DNA of 64,000 bases. Origin: Burkholderia sp. 4M9327F10 (lineage in GTDB: Bacteria; Pseudomonadota; Gammaproteobacteria; Burkholderiales; Burkholderiaceae). Positions 19,552 through 28,503 of this stretch are shown one piece after another. The translations under genes and the position numbers were made by a program. Location: positions 248,001 to 312,000 of the forward strand of contig NZ_SCNV01000003.1 of the NCBI RefSeq assembly GCF_005503145.1, given 5' to 3'. The first letter of the stretch is position 1, and each line of letters begins with the position of its first letter. The notes beneath the pieces were generated by a model. That model did no database searches. It saw only the letters and a program-made list of their open reading frames with translations, and had not been told where the DNA came from.

Positions 19552-20859
19552 ATGAGTAAGGTGAGAGGCATGCGCTGGTGGATGATCGGACTGGTCACGT
19601 CGGGTCTGATCGTCAATTACATTGCGCGCAATTCGCTGGCGGTGGCCGCGCCGGAAATGAACCGGCTGTTGAGCATCTCCACCGCGCAGTACTCGTATAT
19701 TGTCGCGTCGTTCCAGGCCGCCTATATGGTGATGCAACCGGTGGCGGGCTATGTGCTCGACGTGGTTGGCACCAAGATCGGTTTTGCGCTGTTTGCGATT
19801 GCGTGGTCGGGCGCCTGCATGCTGCATGGCACCGCCAATGGCTGGATTTCGCTCGCTGTGTTTCGCGGCATGCTGGGCGTCACCGAGGCCGCGGGCATTC
19901 CCTCGGGCCTCAAGGCGACCTCGGAATGGTTTCCCGCCAAAGAGCGCTCGATTGCGACCGGCTGGTTCAATATCGGCTCGTCGATTGGCGCGGTGATCGC
20001 GCCGCCGCTGGTGGTCTGGTGGGTGCTGCATGGCAACTGGCGCATGGCGTTTGTCTGCATCGGCGTGCTCGGGCTGGTGTGGAGCCTGCTGTGGCTGCTG
20101 CTGTATCGCGCCCCCAAAGATCAGCCGCGCCTCTCCGATGCGGAGCGCGACTATATCCTCCAGGGCCAGGAGGCCCAGTACAAGACAAGCAGCGCGAACC
20201 GGCCGTCGTGGCGCGCCATTATCAAGCGCCGCGCCTTTTGGGGCATCGCGATTCCGCGCTTTCTGGCCGAGCCGGCGTGGCAGACCTTCAACTTCTGGAT
20301 TCCGCTTTATATGGTGAGCGTGCGCCATATGAACCTGAAGGAAATCGCGATGTTTGCGTGGCTGCCGTTTCTGGCCGCGGATATCGGCTGTGTGCTTGGG
20401 GGCTATCTGGCGCCGTGGTACCAGAAGCGCTTCAACACGTCGCTGATTACCTCGCGCAAGCTGGTGGTGGTGACCGGTTCGCTGTGCATGATCGGGCCGG
20501 CTTGCATTGGCCTCGCGACAAGCCCGTATGTGGCGATTGCGCTGTTCTGTATCGGTGGCTTTGCACACCAGACGCTCTCAGGCGCGCTCTATACACTGGC
20601 ATCCGACGTGTTCGGCAAGAACGACGTTGCGACCGCCACGGGTTTGACCGGCATGGCTGGCTACGCCGGGGCGACGCTGTTTTCGCTGGCCGTGGGTGTG
20701 GTGGTGGCATGGGTCGGTTATGACCCGCTGTTCGTGGCGCTCGCCTGCTTCGATCTGGTTGGCGCGGCGGTGGTGTGGCTCGTGTTGAAGGAGCCGGCCG
20801 AACCGAAACAGCGCAGCGCCGACGCAGTTCCCCGTGTTGCCGACGCAGCGCGTGCATAA
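19552..20859 (+). CDS. MFS permease, hexuronate/sugar-acid type (ExuT-like)
   Basis: This 435-residue transporter with about twelve membrane segments belongs to the anion:cation symporter branch. NYIARNSLAVAAPE after the first helix and the GVTEAAGIPSGLKATSEWFPAKERS segment are characteristic of hexuronate/galactonate permeases. The start at 19552 has GGAGGAG upstream; the open frame begins 15 codons earlier. It stands alone, so the substrate is not fixed by neighbours; no uronate catabolic gene is visible here. Confidence 0.87.
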   Translation: MSKVRGMRWWMIGLVTSGLIVNYIARNSLAVAAPEMNRLLSISTAQYSYIVASFQAAYMVMQPVAGYVLDVVGTKIGFALFAIAWSGACMLHGTANGWISLAVFRGMLGVTEAAGIPSGLKATSEWFPAKERSIATGWFNIGSSIGAVIAPPLVVWWVLHGNWRMAFVCIGVLGLVWSLLWLLLYRAPKDQPRLSDAERDYILQGQEAQYKTSSANRPSWRAIIKRRAFWGIAIPRFLAEPAWQTFNFWIPLYMVSVRHMNLKEIAMFAWLPFLAADIGCVLGGYLAPWYQKRFNTSLITSRKLVVVTGSLCMIGPACIGLATSPYVAIALFCIGGFAHQTLSGALYTLASDVFGKNDVATATGLTGMAGYAGATLFSLAVGVVVAWVGYDPLFVALACFDLVGAAVVWLVLKEPAEPKQRSADAVPRVADAARA

Positions 20860-20868
20860 GGAAAGCGG

Positions 20869-20938
20869 TTGTCCGTCCGGCAACTGTTCGCATGCCACGG
20901 TTGCTGTGCGTGCAAGCTTTGAGGCGCCGGACGGACAA
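20869..20938. repeat. 13-bp inverted repeat between convergent genes
   Basis: TTGTCCGTCCGGC (20869-20881) is repeated as its exact reverse complement at 20926-20938 with a 44-base spacer. It begins 10 bases after the permease stop and ends 37 bases before the stop of the convergent regulator gene, so it probably acts as a bidirectional 3'-end structure. No T-tract follows closely on either strand. Confidence 0.5.
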
Positions 20939-20975
20939 GCCGGAATCGGCGCAGGGCATTGTCCTTGGCGGTTTT

Positions 20976-21926
20976 TTACGCCGGTTCCTGTTCCTCGCCG
21001 CGCGCCGCGCGGCGAATCACCTGCGGCGGTTGGCCAAATGCACGCAGGAAGGCGCGCCGCATCCGCTCGCGATCCCCGAAACCTGTATCCCTTGCGACGA
21101 TTTCGATCGGATGCAACCCCGACTCCAGCATCAGACGCGCCGCCTCAATGCGCAGATGCTCGACCGCCTTGGCCGGCGACTGACCCGTTTCGGCACGAAA
21201 CGTCCGGCTGAATTGACGGGGGCTCAGGTGTGCGGCTTCGGCAAGCTGCTCCACCGATAATTCGGTATGCAGATTGTTTTTCGCATAGGCGAGAGCAGTC
21301 TGAATGCGGTCCGAGCGCGGCTCCAGTTCCAGCAGCGCGGAAAACTGCGACTGCCCGCCGGCGCGGCGATGGTAGACCACCAGTTTCTTCGCCACCGAGC
21401 GCGCGAGTTCGACGCCCGTGTCCTTTTCGACCAACGCAAGCGCAAGGTCGATACACGCCGTCATGCCCGCGGAAGTCCATACCGGTCCATCGATAATGAA
21501 AATCCGGTCTTCTTCCAGTTTGACGGCCGGGTAGTCCGCCCGTAAGCGGGCCGCGAAGAACCAGTGCGTGGTGGCGCGCCGGCCGTCGAGCAGCCCGGCC
21601 TGTGCCAGGTTGAACGCACCCGTGCAGGTCGAGCCGATGCGCCGGCAGGTCTGCGCCGAATGCTGCAGAAACCCGATCAGCCCGCTACTCGGTTCAATCA
21701 CTTCGTTGTCGCCCACCACCAGCACGGTATCGAAACGGCTGTCGTCGAACGGCTGGGTTTCCACCGAAAACCCGCCCGACGAGCGCACCGGCCCGCCATG
21801 CTCCGAAAGCAGCACGACCTCATAGCGCGCCTCGCCGGCCGTAATGTTGGTGAATTCGAACACGGTGGTGATGGCCAGGTTGATTACCTGGAAACCGGGG
21901 TAGAGCACGATTCCGATCCGCAACAT
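20976..21926 (-). CDS. GlxA-type AraC-family regulator with DJ-1/PfpI domain
   Basis: This 316-residue protein has an N-terminal DJ-1/PfpI-like (class I amidotransferase fold) domain (about 1-170) and a C-terminal AraC helix-turn-helix pair (about 210-310; LSVEQLAEAAHLSPRQFSRTFRAETGQSPAKAVEHLRIEAAR). The usual nucleophile region reads STCTGAF, with Cys retained. Proteins of this type sense small metabolites and often control the gene divergent to them, here the SDR at 22066. Confidence 0.88.
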   Translation of the reverse strand: MLRIGIVLYPGFQVINLAITTVFEFTNITAGEARYEVVLLSEHGGPVRSSGGFSVETQPFDDSRFDTVLVVGDNEVIEPSSGLIGFLQHSAQTCRRIGSTCTGAFNLAQAGLLDGRRATTHWFFAARLRADYPAVKLEEDRIFIIDGPVWTSAGMTACIDLALALVEKDTGVELARSVAKKLVVYHRRAGGQSQFSALLELEPRSDRIQTALAYAKNNLHTELSVEQLAEAAHLSPRQFSRTFRAETGQSPAKAVEHLRIEAARLMLESGLHPIEIVARDTGFGDRERMRRAFLRAFGQPPQVIRRAARGEEQEPA

Positions 21927-22065
21927 GATGATTCCCTGGTGAGAGGCAACTGACGGTCTGGCGATGGCCTAAAAGGTGGCATCTATGACATTGGAGACAC
22001 TCCATTATGCGCTTACGCTGTGTTTCATGCAGACCGACATGGGTCGGTGCAAATGGAGAGATCTA

Positions 22066-22875
22066 ATGAACGACACGACACACAAGGGCACAGCCCTCAT
22101 TACCGGTGCTTCTTCGGGAATCGGCGCAGTTTATGCCGAGCGCCTTGCCCGCCGCGGCTACGACCTGATTCTGGTTGCCCGCAACCGCGAGCGCCTGGAT
22201 ACGCTGGCCAATCGTCTGACAACTGCGACGGGCCGTTCGGTGGAAGTGGTCGCCGCCGACCTGGGCGTCAAGGCGGACGTGCGCCGCGTCGAAGAGATTC
22301 TGCGCACCGATTCGAGCATCACCATGCTGGTGAACAATGCCGGCATCGGCGGCGCCGGGCCGCTGCTCGTTTCCGACGTCGACAAGATGGAAGCGATGAT
22401 CGAATTGAATGTCACGGCGCTGACGCGCCTCACCTATGCGATTGCACCGGTGTTTGTGGCGCGCGGCAGCGGCACCATTGTCAATATCGCCTCAATCGTG
22501 GCGGTGGCGCCGGAAGTGCTGAACGGCGTATACGGCGGCACCAAGGCATTCGTGCTGGCGTTTAGCCAGTCGCTGCATCACGAACTGGCCGCCAAGGGCG
22601 TGCGCGTGCAAGCCGTGTTGCCGGGGGCCACCCGCACCGAGTTCTGGGACATTGCCGGTCAGCCCGTGGAAAACCTCCCGGAGGCTATCGTGATGAGCGC
22701 CGACGATCTCGTCGATGCGGCGCTCGCCGGTCTCGATCTGGGCGAACTCGCGACGGTTCCCTCGCTGCCTGACGTGGCGGACTGGGAGGCATTCGAGGCA
22801 GCCCGCGCCGCGATGGGCCCAAAGCTGTCGCGCAGTCAGCCGGCGGCGCGTTACGGGGTGCGCGCGGCGGGATAA
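22066..22875 (+). CDS. SDR-family NAD(P)-dependent oxidoreductase
   Basis: This 269-residue SDR has TGASSGIG near the N-terminus, LVARNRERLD cofactor-selectivity segment (basic residues suggest NADP), NNAG, and the YGGTK catalytic motif. It starts at ATG 22066 behind GGAGAG. It is divergent from the GlxA-type regulator with about 140 bases between them and is probably its target. The substrate cannot be inferred. Confidence 0.87.
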   Translation: MNDTTHKGTALITGASSGIGAVYAERLARRGYDLILVARNRERLDTLANRLTTATGRSVEVVAADLGVKADVRRVEEILRTDSSITMLVNNAGIGGAGPLLVSDVDKMEAMIELNVTALTRLTYAIAPVFVARGSGTIVNIASIVAVAPEVLNGVYGGTKAFVLAFSQSLHHELAAKGVRVQAVLPGATRTEFWDIAGQPVENLPEAIVMSADDLVDAALAGLDLGELATVPSLPDVADWEAFEAARAAMGPKLSRSQPAARYGVRAAG

Positions 22876-23043
22876 GCCAGCACGCACGCCATAGCGGCGG
22901 CTGCGCTTGCCGCCGCTGACACGATTGCTGAGGCCCAGGACCACTATGCGGTAATCTCCAGACGCTCAGTTCAGCATTCGGCGGCGCAGAGCCATGAGCC
23001 TCGCCGCCAACTGCTTATCGTTGCGTCTATTACGAGGTGCCCT

Positions 23044-23976
23044 ATGGATTATCTGGAGAGTCTGCGGGTGTTCCGCGCTGTTGTTGAAGCGCGCAACTTT
23101 ACGCGCGCTGCGGATATGCTCGGCCTGACCACACCGATTGTGTCCCGCTCGATCTCGGGACTCGAGCGGCGTCTGGGCAGCCGTCTGTTTAACCGGACCA
23201 CGCGGCAGGTTTCGCTCACCGAGGCGGCAGAACGTTTCTACGAAGGTTGCGCACGAATTCTCGACGATCTGGAAGCGCTCGAAGCGGACGCATCATCGCA
23301 GACTCTCGAGCCGAGCGGGGTGCTGCGCCTCGTTGCGCATACGACGGCTACTGTCAACCGGCTGGTGCCGCTGATCTCCACCTTCAAGCGCAAGCACCCC
23401 AAAGTGAGCCTCGATGTGACGCTCACGGAGCGGCCCGTCGATCTGGTGGCGGACGGTTTCGACCTCGGCATCGTGCTGCCTTTCATGCTGAGCACCGAGA
23501 CTGTTGTCACGCGGCTTCTGGAGCGCATGTCTCTTGTTATTGTGGCGAGTCCGGCATATCTGAAACGGCATTCACGGCCGACCCATCCGTCCGATCTGGC
23601 CGACCATACTTTTGTGGTGTTTTCGCCGGCGTTTCGCAAACCCCAGTTGACCTTCCGCCTCGGCGCGGAGGAACTGGCCGTGCCGCTCAGGTACGACATC
23701 GCATCGAATAATGCCGTGTTCAATCGCGAGATGGTGCAGCAGGGCTTTGGCCTCAGTTTTGTGCCGGCGGCTATCGTCCAGGATGAACTGGCCAGCGGAA
23801 AGCTGGTGGCTATTCTTCAGGAATTCGAAGTAGTTGATGCGGAAATTGATCTGCGGATCGCGTATAACACCCGCACGCTGTTGCCGGCCAAGGTGAAAGC
23901 GTTTGTCGAGCACGCGGCGGAGTTTTTTGCTGAGGTGTCGGGTGCGAATGCGGTGGCGGATTCCGGGCGGAGGTAA
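23044..23976 (+). CDS. LysR-family regulator (CrgA/DsdC-like subgroup)
   Basis: This 310-residue regulator has an N-terminal winged helix (MDYLESLRVFRAVVEARNFTRAADML, about 1-60) and a LysR substrate domain. The motif LTTPIVSRSISGLERRLGSRLFNRTTR is typical of the abundant Burkholderia CrgA-like group. It lies 168 bases after the SDR gene in the same direction. The effector and targets are unknown; the SDR or its own gene are possible. Confidence 0.88.
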   Translation: MDYLESLRVFRAVVEARNFTRAADMLGLTTPIVSRSISGLERRLGSRLFNRTTRQVSLTEAAERFYEGCARILDDLEALEADASSQTLEPSGVLRLVAHTTATVNRLVPLISTFKRKHPKVSLDVTLTERPVDLVADGFDLGIVLPFMLSTETVVTRLLERMSLVIVASPAYLKRHSRPTHPSDLADHTFVVFSPAFRKPQLTFRLGAEELAVPLRYDIASNNAVFNREMVQQGFGLSFVPAAIVQDELASGKLVAILQEFEVVDAEIDLRIAYNTRTLLPAKVKAFVEHAAEFFAEVSGANAVADSGRR

Positions 23977-24334
23977 TCCGTGTGATGGTTGGCTGGTTTG
24001 TGCGCATGCGCATGCGCAGGCTGGATCATTTCACGTTAGCGCTGGCGTGTTGGCCGAGGGCTCGGCATCGGTGGGCAGCGCGGAAGCGCCGGCAGTCCAG
24101 GGGCGTCCGTTGCATTCACGGCGCAGGGCCGTCATACTTGCTTGCAATGTGTGCAGTATGGGCAGCGTTACGGAGTGTCGAACCCGCCGTTCACTGGGCC
24201 GTATCAGGTTCGGCTTGCGCTTGAGGTCGCCGCGGTTACCCGGCAGAATTCGATCCGGGATATTTCGCTGGTGACGATTTTCTGCAACACACGTTGACAC
24301 TATGAAATTAACTGTTGGTGGAAAGGGGAACTCG
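23977..24334. other. Gap with an 18-bp perfect palindrome
   Basis: No gene is supported. TGCGCATGCGCATGCGCA at 24001-24018 is self-complementary over all 18 bases. The rest is of mixed composition with a TTGACA-like hexamer near 24294, suggesting a promoter close to the following gene pair. Confidence 0.4.
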
Positions 24335-24676
24335 GTGAATCCATCCGTTGATCCGATAACAGCTCATGCCGCGGAAGTATTTCTGAAGCGCATTGCCAGC
24401 CAGTATCCGTTGAGCAGGGCGCTTCTTTTCGGTAGTCGTGCCCGGCACGACTACAACGACGAGAGCGACGCTGATATTGCGGTCATTCTTCACGGTGAGC
24501 ATGGGGAGCGCACGGACATTGCCCTCGATATGGCAGGAATGTCGTTCGATGTGTTGCTGGAAACCGGGGTGCTGGTGGGGGCCCTGCCCCTGTGGGAGGA
24601 TGAAATGGAGCATCCCGATCTGTTCAGCAATCCGGTATTGATTGAGAACATCAGGCGAGAGGGCATTCCGCTGTGA
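24335..24676 (+). CDS. MNT-type minimal nucleotidyltransferase (putative antitoxin of a MNT/HEPN pair)
   Basis: This 113-residue protein has the pol-beta nucleotidyltransferase motif GSRARHDYNDESDAD, a GS-x10-DxD pattern that binds metal and nucleotide, followed by a third acidic position in SFDVLLE. The small size and an overlapping HEPN gene fit the MntA partner of HepT, which modifies the toxin with AMP in characterised type VII systems. GTG 24335 was preferred because AAAGGGGA precedes it; ATG 24302 would add eleven residues. The stop overlaps the HEPN start in a GTGA junction. Confidence 0.82.
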   Translation: MNPSVDPITAHAAEVFLKRIASQYPLSRALLFGSRARHDYNDESDADIAVILHGEHGERTDIALDMAGMSFDVLLETGVLVGALPLWEDEMEHPDLFSNPVLIENIRREGIPL

Positions 24677-25011
24677 GCAGGACGCACTCGGACTTCATGG
24701 CGAAGGCAGACCGGGCGCTCGAAGAGGCGCGAGTACTGTTACGGGCCGGCGGCTACGAAGGGGCGTGCAATCGTGCGTACTACGCCATGTTTGATGCCGC
24801 ACACGCGGCGCTGCTGGGTAGCGGTGTGGCGGATAAGTCACCTGAAACGCATAGCGGGCTGATTGCCGCGTTCGGTTTGAAGTTGGTGAAGGGTGGTCTT
24901 GTTCAACCGGAATTTGGTAGGGCTTTGCGGCAGGTCGAAAGTCTGCGGGGGATCGCGGACTACGGCGTCGAAGCGATCCCGCCAGACAAAGCTCGCTGGG
25001 CTGTTGCCTAG
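24673..25011 (+). CDS. HEPN-domain protein (putative toxin of a MNT/HEPN pair)
   Basis: This 112-residue all-helical HEPN protein has the core ACNRAYYAMFDAAHAALL (about residues 32-49). The start is GTG, translationally coupled to the nucleotidyltransferase. The canonical RNase motif R-x(4-6)-H of HepT toxins is not present: the only Arg/His pair in the core is spaced by nine residues. It may thus be one of the non-catalytic or differently acting HEPN groups (PF05168-like), so toxin activity is uncertain. Confidence 0.82.
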   Translation: MSRTHSDFMAKADRALEEARVLLRAGGYEGACNRAYYAMFDAAHAALLGSGVADKSPETHSGLIAAFGLKLVKGGLVQPEFGRALRQVESLRGIADYGVEAIPPDKARWAVA

Positions 25012-25239
25012 GCTGAGGGTTTTATTGGGGCCGTGCGCCAGCTACTAGCGCGGTAGCTACATCAGGAATCCAAAGAAATTTACGATCCTTCGTCGCGGAG
25101 TGGAGGCGGATTGCCCCCGATCTGATCGGCGCGCTCGCCGTTCGCGTTCGCTGTTTCGGCACTGACCACCAATCCTTACCAAATTACAGAGATAACACTC
25201 AACGGAACAGACGATAAATCGAACGAGCGTGCGCATAGA

Positions 25240-25284
25240 ATCTCCTCCGACGTATCACCAAAATCGGTTAAAAACGGAGGAGAT
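25240..25284 (+). promoter_or_regulatory. Hairpin that sequesters the ompW ribosome-binding site
   Basis: ATCTCCTCCG (25240-25249) is the exact reverse complement of CGGAGGAGAT (25275-25284), separated by 25 AT-rich bases. The right arm contains the entire GGAGGAG ribosome-binding site of the gene starting at 25288. In mRNA the 10-bp stem would hide it, as in RNA thermometers or small-RNA-controlled leaders. Confidence 0.7.
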
Positions 25285-25287
25285 GAA

Positions 25288-26019
25288 ATGAAAAGGGTAC
25301 GGGGTTTCGGTGTAACGGCCGCATTGTTGTTGGCAAGCACGGCCGCGCAGGCGCAGAGCGCTGGTGATTTCGTCACGGACGTCGGCTGGTTTCATCTTGC
25401 GCCGCAGGACTCCAGCAAGCCGCTCACTGTCAACGCACTCGGCACGAGCGTAACGGAGGCCGGCACGGGCGCGACGGTTGACGATGCGGACACGTTTGGT
25501 CTTACGGCCACCTACTTTTTCACCGATCACATCGCCACGACCGCCGTGCTCGGCGCACCGCCGAAGTTTCACTTGACCGGCACCGGGTCGCTCGCGGCCC
25601 TCGGGCAAATTGGATCTGCATACGAGTGGAGCCCGACGCTGCTCCTGAAGTATTACTTCAACGATGCGCAGAGTCGCTTTCGTCCATACCTCGGCGCGGG
25701 TGGATCGTACGTCTGGTATAGCGGTGTGAAATTGAGCCAGGCTGTATCGAGTGGCAGCTTTTTGTATTCGCAGACATATGGCACTGCCCTCGAGGGGACG
25801 ACTACGGCGAAGTTGAGCAGTTCTTTTGCACCTGTCATCAATGCGGGCTTCGCCTATAACATCGACAAACATTGGTCGGTCGACGTCTCGCTTTCATATA
25901 TGTGGCTATCAACGCGGGCTACGCTGACCACGCACTCCGAAGTTGGAACCGTGACCAGTAGTACGAAGCTCAAGCTTGACCCGATCATTTCGTTTGTTTC
26001 TATCGGGTATCGGTTTTGA
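25288..26019 (+). CDS. OmpW-family outer membrane protein
   Basis: This 243-residue outer membrane protein has a signal peptide (about 1-22, ending AQA). An eight-stranded barrel follows, with the OmpW segments VDDADTFGLTATYFFTDHIATT and LLLKYYFNDAQSRFRPYLGAGGSY, and a C-terminal YRF ending recognised by the barrel assembly machinery. OmpW proteins form narrow channels for small hydrophobic molecules and are often stress-regulated. It stands alone; its leader hairpin suggests control of translation. Confidence 0.92.
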   Translation: MKRVRGFGVTAALLLASTAAQAQSAGDFVTDVGWFHLAPQDSSKPLTVNALGTSVTEAGTGATVDDADTFGLTATYFFTDHIATTAVLGAPPKFHLTGTGSLAALGQIGSAYEWSPTLLLKYYFNDAQSRFRPYLGAGGSYVWYSGVKLSQAVSSGSFLYSQTYGTALEGTTTAKLSSSFAPVINAGFAYNIDKHWSVDVSLSYMWLSTRATLTTHSEVGTVTSSTKLKLDPIISFVSIGYRF

Positions 26020-26355
26020 CGGATGATAAGGTTGCTGGGCGCGGGGCGGCGGCCAAGAGCCGCTGAGCCCCTCCAGGAAAGCGGCCGCTTCGCGCCCACG
26101 CCATATCCGGTTGTCCCCATTCGGACACCCACCATCCAATACGCGACATCGGCAAATTACCTGTGACGCATTGCACCATCGCTTCAAACACCCACCCAGC
26201 AAGCCTCCCAGCCTCCTCCTAACACCTGTGCTTTTCTGTGCGTGTCGTATTTCCGCAAGCGTCTGTCGCAAATAGTCGGCCTGTCGGGGTTTTTTCTGGC
26301 AACTATGTAGGCAGACAGTGCGGGCCGGCGCCAGCACAACGAGGAGATGGATTCG
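26020..26355. other. Intergenic region before the betaine transporter
   Basis: No gene is supported here; the open frames are short and lack ribosome-binding sites. It holds the 3' end of the ompW transcript and the promoter of the ABC operon. GAGGAG at 26341-26346 serves the downstream start. Confidence 0.4.
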
Positions 26356-27525
26356 ATGAATTCCCCAAAGGTCGTGGTCGAAGGATTATGTAAGGTTTTC
26401 GGAGCCAATCCCAGGCTGGCGCTCGATATGCTGGCAAGCGGCTCCACCAAGGACGAGGTGCATGCGAAAACCGGCCATATAGTCGGTGTTCACAACGTGT
26501 CCTTCGACGTGCAGGAAGGTGAGATTTTCGTGCTGATGGGCCTGTCGGGTTCCGGCAAGTCGACGCTGATCCGCCTGATCAACCGGCTGGTCGAGCCGAC
26601 CGCGGGCAAGGTGCTGGTCGACGGCCGCGATATAGCCGCCGTGCGTCGCTCCGAGCTGACCTCGCTGCGCCGCACCGATATGAGCATGGTGTTCCAGTCG
26701 TTTGCGCTGATGCCGCAACGCACGGTACTCTCGAATGCCGCGTTCGGTCTTGAGGTGGCGGGGGTGAACCGCAAGGAACGCGAAAAACGCGCCCTGGGCG
26801 TGCTCGAACAGGTCGGCCTCGCGAACTTTGCGCAGAAGCTGCCGGCTGAGCTGTCCGGCGGCATGCAGCAGCGTGTCGGTCTGGCGCGTGCGCTGGCGGT
26901 CAATCCGTCGTTGATGATCATGGATGAAGCGTTTTCCGCGCTCGATCCGCTTAAGCGCAAGGAAATGCAGAACGTGCTGCTGGAGCTGCAAAGGAACCAG
27001 CGCCGCACGATCATGTTTGTCTCGCACGATCTCGAAGAGGCGCTGCGCATCGGCAACCGGATTGCGATTATGGAAGGCGGCCGGGTGGTGCAGATCGGCA
27101 CGCCGCAGGAAATCATCAGCAACCCGGCCGACGACTATGTGCGCGCGTTTTTCGAAGGCGTCGATACAAGCCGCTATCTGACCGCCGGCGACCTGATGCA
27201 GACCAACGATATCCCGCTGGTGCGCAATCTCGATCAAACGAGCGTCGCGGCTTCGCTAAACGGCAGCGCCGAGTATGCGTTCGTGCTGGATGCGGAACGG
27301 CGCATTCGCGGCTTTGTGACCCGCGATGCGATCGGCAACGCCGCGCCCGATCTGCGCAAGGTGGAATGCATTTCGCTGGGTGCGTCGCTGGAACATGTGG
27401 TGTCGCGCGTCTGTGCCAATGCGACCGCGTTGCCGGTGGTGGATGACGAAGAGCGCTATTGCGGTTCCGTCAATCAGGCCGCTGTCCTGAAGGTTCTTAC
27501 GCGCAATCGAGGTTCCCATGTCTGA
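26356..27525 (+). CDS. proV: Glycine betaine/choline ABC importer ATPase
   Basis: This 389-residue ATPase of the OpuAA/ProV family has Walker A GLSGSGKST, signature LSGGMQQR and Walker B LMIMDEAFSALDP. A C-terminal CBS-like regulatory region (about 275-389) is present; such regions sense ionic strength in related transporters. The start at 26356 was chosen because GAGGAG is nine bases upstream; an ATG at 26347 directly abuts the ribosome-binding site. It overlaps the permease gene by eight bases. Confidence 0.92.
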   Translation: MNSPKVVVEGLCKVFGANPRLALDMLASGSTKDEVHAKTGHIVGVHNVSFDVQEGEIFVLMGLSGSGKSTLIRLINRLVEPTAGKVLVDGRDIAAVRRSELTSLRRTDMSMVFQSFALMPQRTVLSNAAFGLEVAGVNRKEREKRALGVLEQVGLANFAQKLPAELSGGMQQRVGLARALAVNPSLMIMDEAFSALDPLKRKEMQNVLLELQRNQRRTIMFVSHDLEEALRIGNRIAIMEGGRVVQIGTPQEIISNPADDYVRAFFEGVDTSRYLTAGDLMQTNDIPLVRNLDQTSVAASLNGSAEYAFVLDAERRIRGFVTRDAIGNAAPDLRKVECISLGASLEHVVSRVCANATALPVVDDEERYCGSVNQAAVLKVLTRNRGSHV

Positions 27526-28420
27526 GATGATCCCGCTCGGCCGCTGGGTCGACGATTCCGTTCACTATCTGCTCGATCACGACGCGAATACCTTCGACGC
27601 AGTCGGCAAGGCTATCGAGAGCTTCGCCGCGCTGATCGAACATGGCCTGCAAGCGATTCCGATGTGGGCGTTGATGGCCTTCTTTATCGGCATCGGGCTG
27701 TGGCGGGTGGGCTGGCGTTTCGCGTTCTTTACGACGCTCGCGCTGTTGCTGATCTATGCGACCGGCTTCTGGGACGAGACCGTGATTACGCTTGGCCTCA
27801 CGCTGTCGTCGACCCTGATCAGTCTGCTGTTTGGTATTCCGCTCGGTATCTGGACTGCCAAAAACAAGCATGTGGCCATGGTGGTGCGGCCGATTCTCGA
27901 TCTGATGCAGACCATGCCCGCGTTTGTCTATCTGATTCCTGCGGCAATGCTGTTCGGTCTCGGGCGCGTGCCGGGGATTCTTTCCACGGTGATCTTTGCG
28001 ATGCCGCCCGCCGTGCGTCTGACGAGCCTCGGTATCCGTCATGTCAACCGCGAGATTGTCGAGGCAGGCCAGGCCTTCGGCTGCACACCGTGGCAACTGC
28101 TCTACAAGGTGCAGTTTCCAAACGCGCTGCCGTCGATCATGCAGGGCGTCAATCAGACCATCATGATGGCGCTCTCGATGGTGATTATTGCTTCGATGGT
28201 CGGCGCCGGCGGTCTCGGCAACGATGTGCTGGCGAGTATCCAGCGCCTCGATATCGGACTCGGTTTCGAAAGCGGTCTTTCGGTGGTGCTGCTGGCGATC
28301 ATTCTGGACCGGATCACCGAAAGCTTTGGCCGCTCGCCGGGCGCCGCCACCGCGCCGCGTTTTGCAGGCTTGCGCAATGTCATGCGGGTGCGCCGCGAAC
28401 AGCCGGCCGTACAAAGCTGA
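27518..28420 (+). CDS. proW: Glycine betaine/choline ABC importer permease
   Basis: This 300-residue permease has about six to seven membrane segments and the inner-membrane-component motif EAGQAFGCTPWQLLYKVQFPNALPSIMQG that contacts the ATPase. The N-terminal 45 residues are a cytoplasmic/amphipathic lead, as in ProW. It is translationally coupled to the ATPase gene. The next gene in the same direction is a regulator rather than the binding protein. Confidence 0.92.
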   Translation: MSEMIPLGRWVDDSVHYLLDHDANTFDAVGKAIESFAALIEHGLQAIPMWALMAFFIGIGLWRVGWRFAFFTTLALLLIYATGFWDETVITLGLTLSSTLISLLFGIPLGIWTAKNKHVAMVVRPILDLMQTMPAFVYLIPAAMLFGLGRVPGILSTVIFAMPPAVRLTSLGIRHVNREIVEAGQAFGCTPWQLLYKVQFPNALPSIMQGVNQTIMMALSMVIIASMVGAGGLGNDVLASIQRLDIGLGFESGLSVVLLAIILDRITESFGRSPGAATAPRFAGLRNVMRVRREQPAVQS

Positions 28421-28475
28421 CCTTTCGAACAAGAACACAGAAGCCCACCTTAACCCGTTCGAATTCAACTCGCGC

Positions 28476-28503
28476 ATCGCGAAGGCCTTCAGGCCTTCGC
28501 GAT
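28476..28503. repeat. Perfect 13-bp inverted repeat spanning the regulator start codon
   Basis: ATCGCGAAGGCCT (28476-28488) and AGGCCTTCGCGAT (28491-28503) are exact reverse complements with only TC between them. The right arm includes the first two bases of the proposed ATG (28502). It can be a terminator-like hairpin closing the proVW transcript, a repressor site, or a block on translation of the regulator. Confidence 0.6.

Noticed and set aside
19453..20568. 371-codon minus-strand frame opposite the hexuronate permease
   Set aside because: His/Arg/Gln-rich antisense product; the plus-strand transporter is complete.
24001..24018. 18-bp palindrome TGCGCATGCGCATGCGCA as a regulatory site
   Set aside because: It is a simple alternation of GCGCAT units, easily produced in high-GC DNA, and no adjacent promoter or repeat family supports function.
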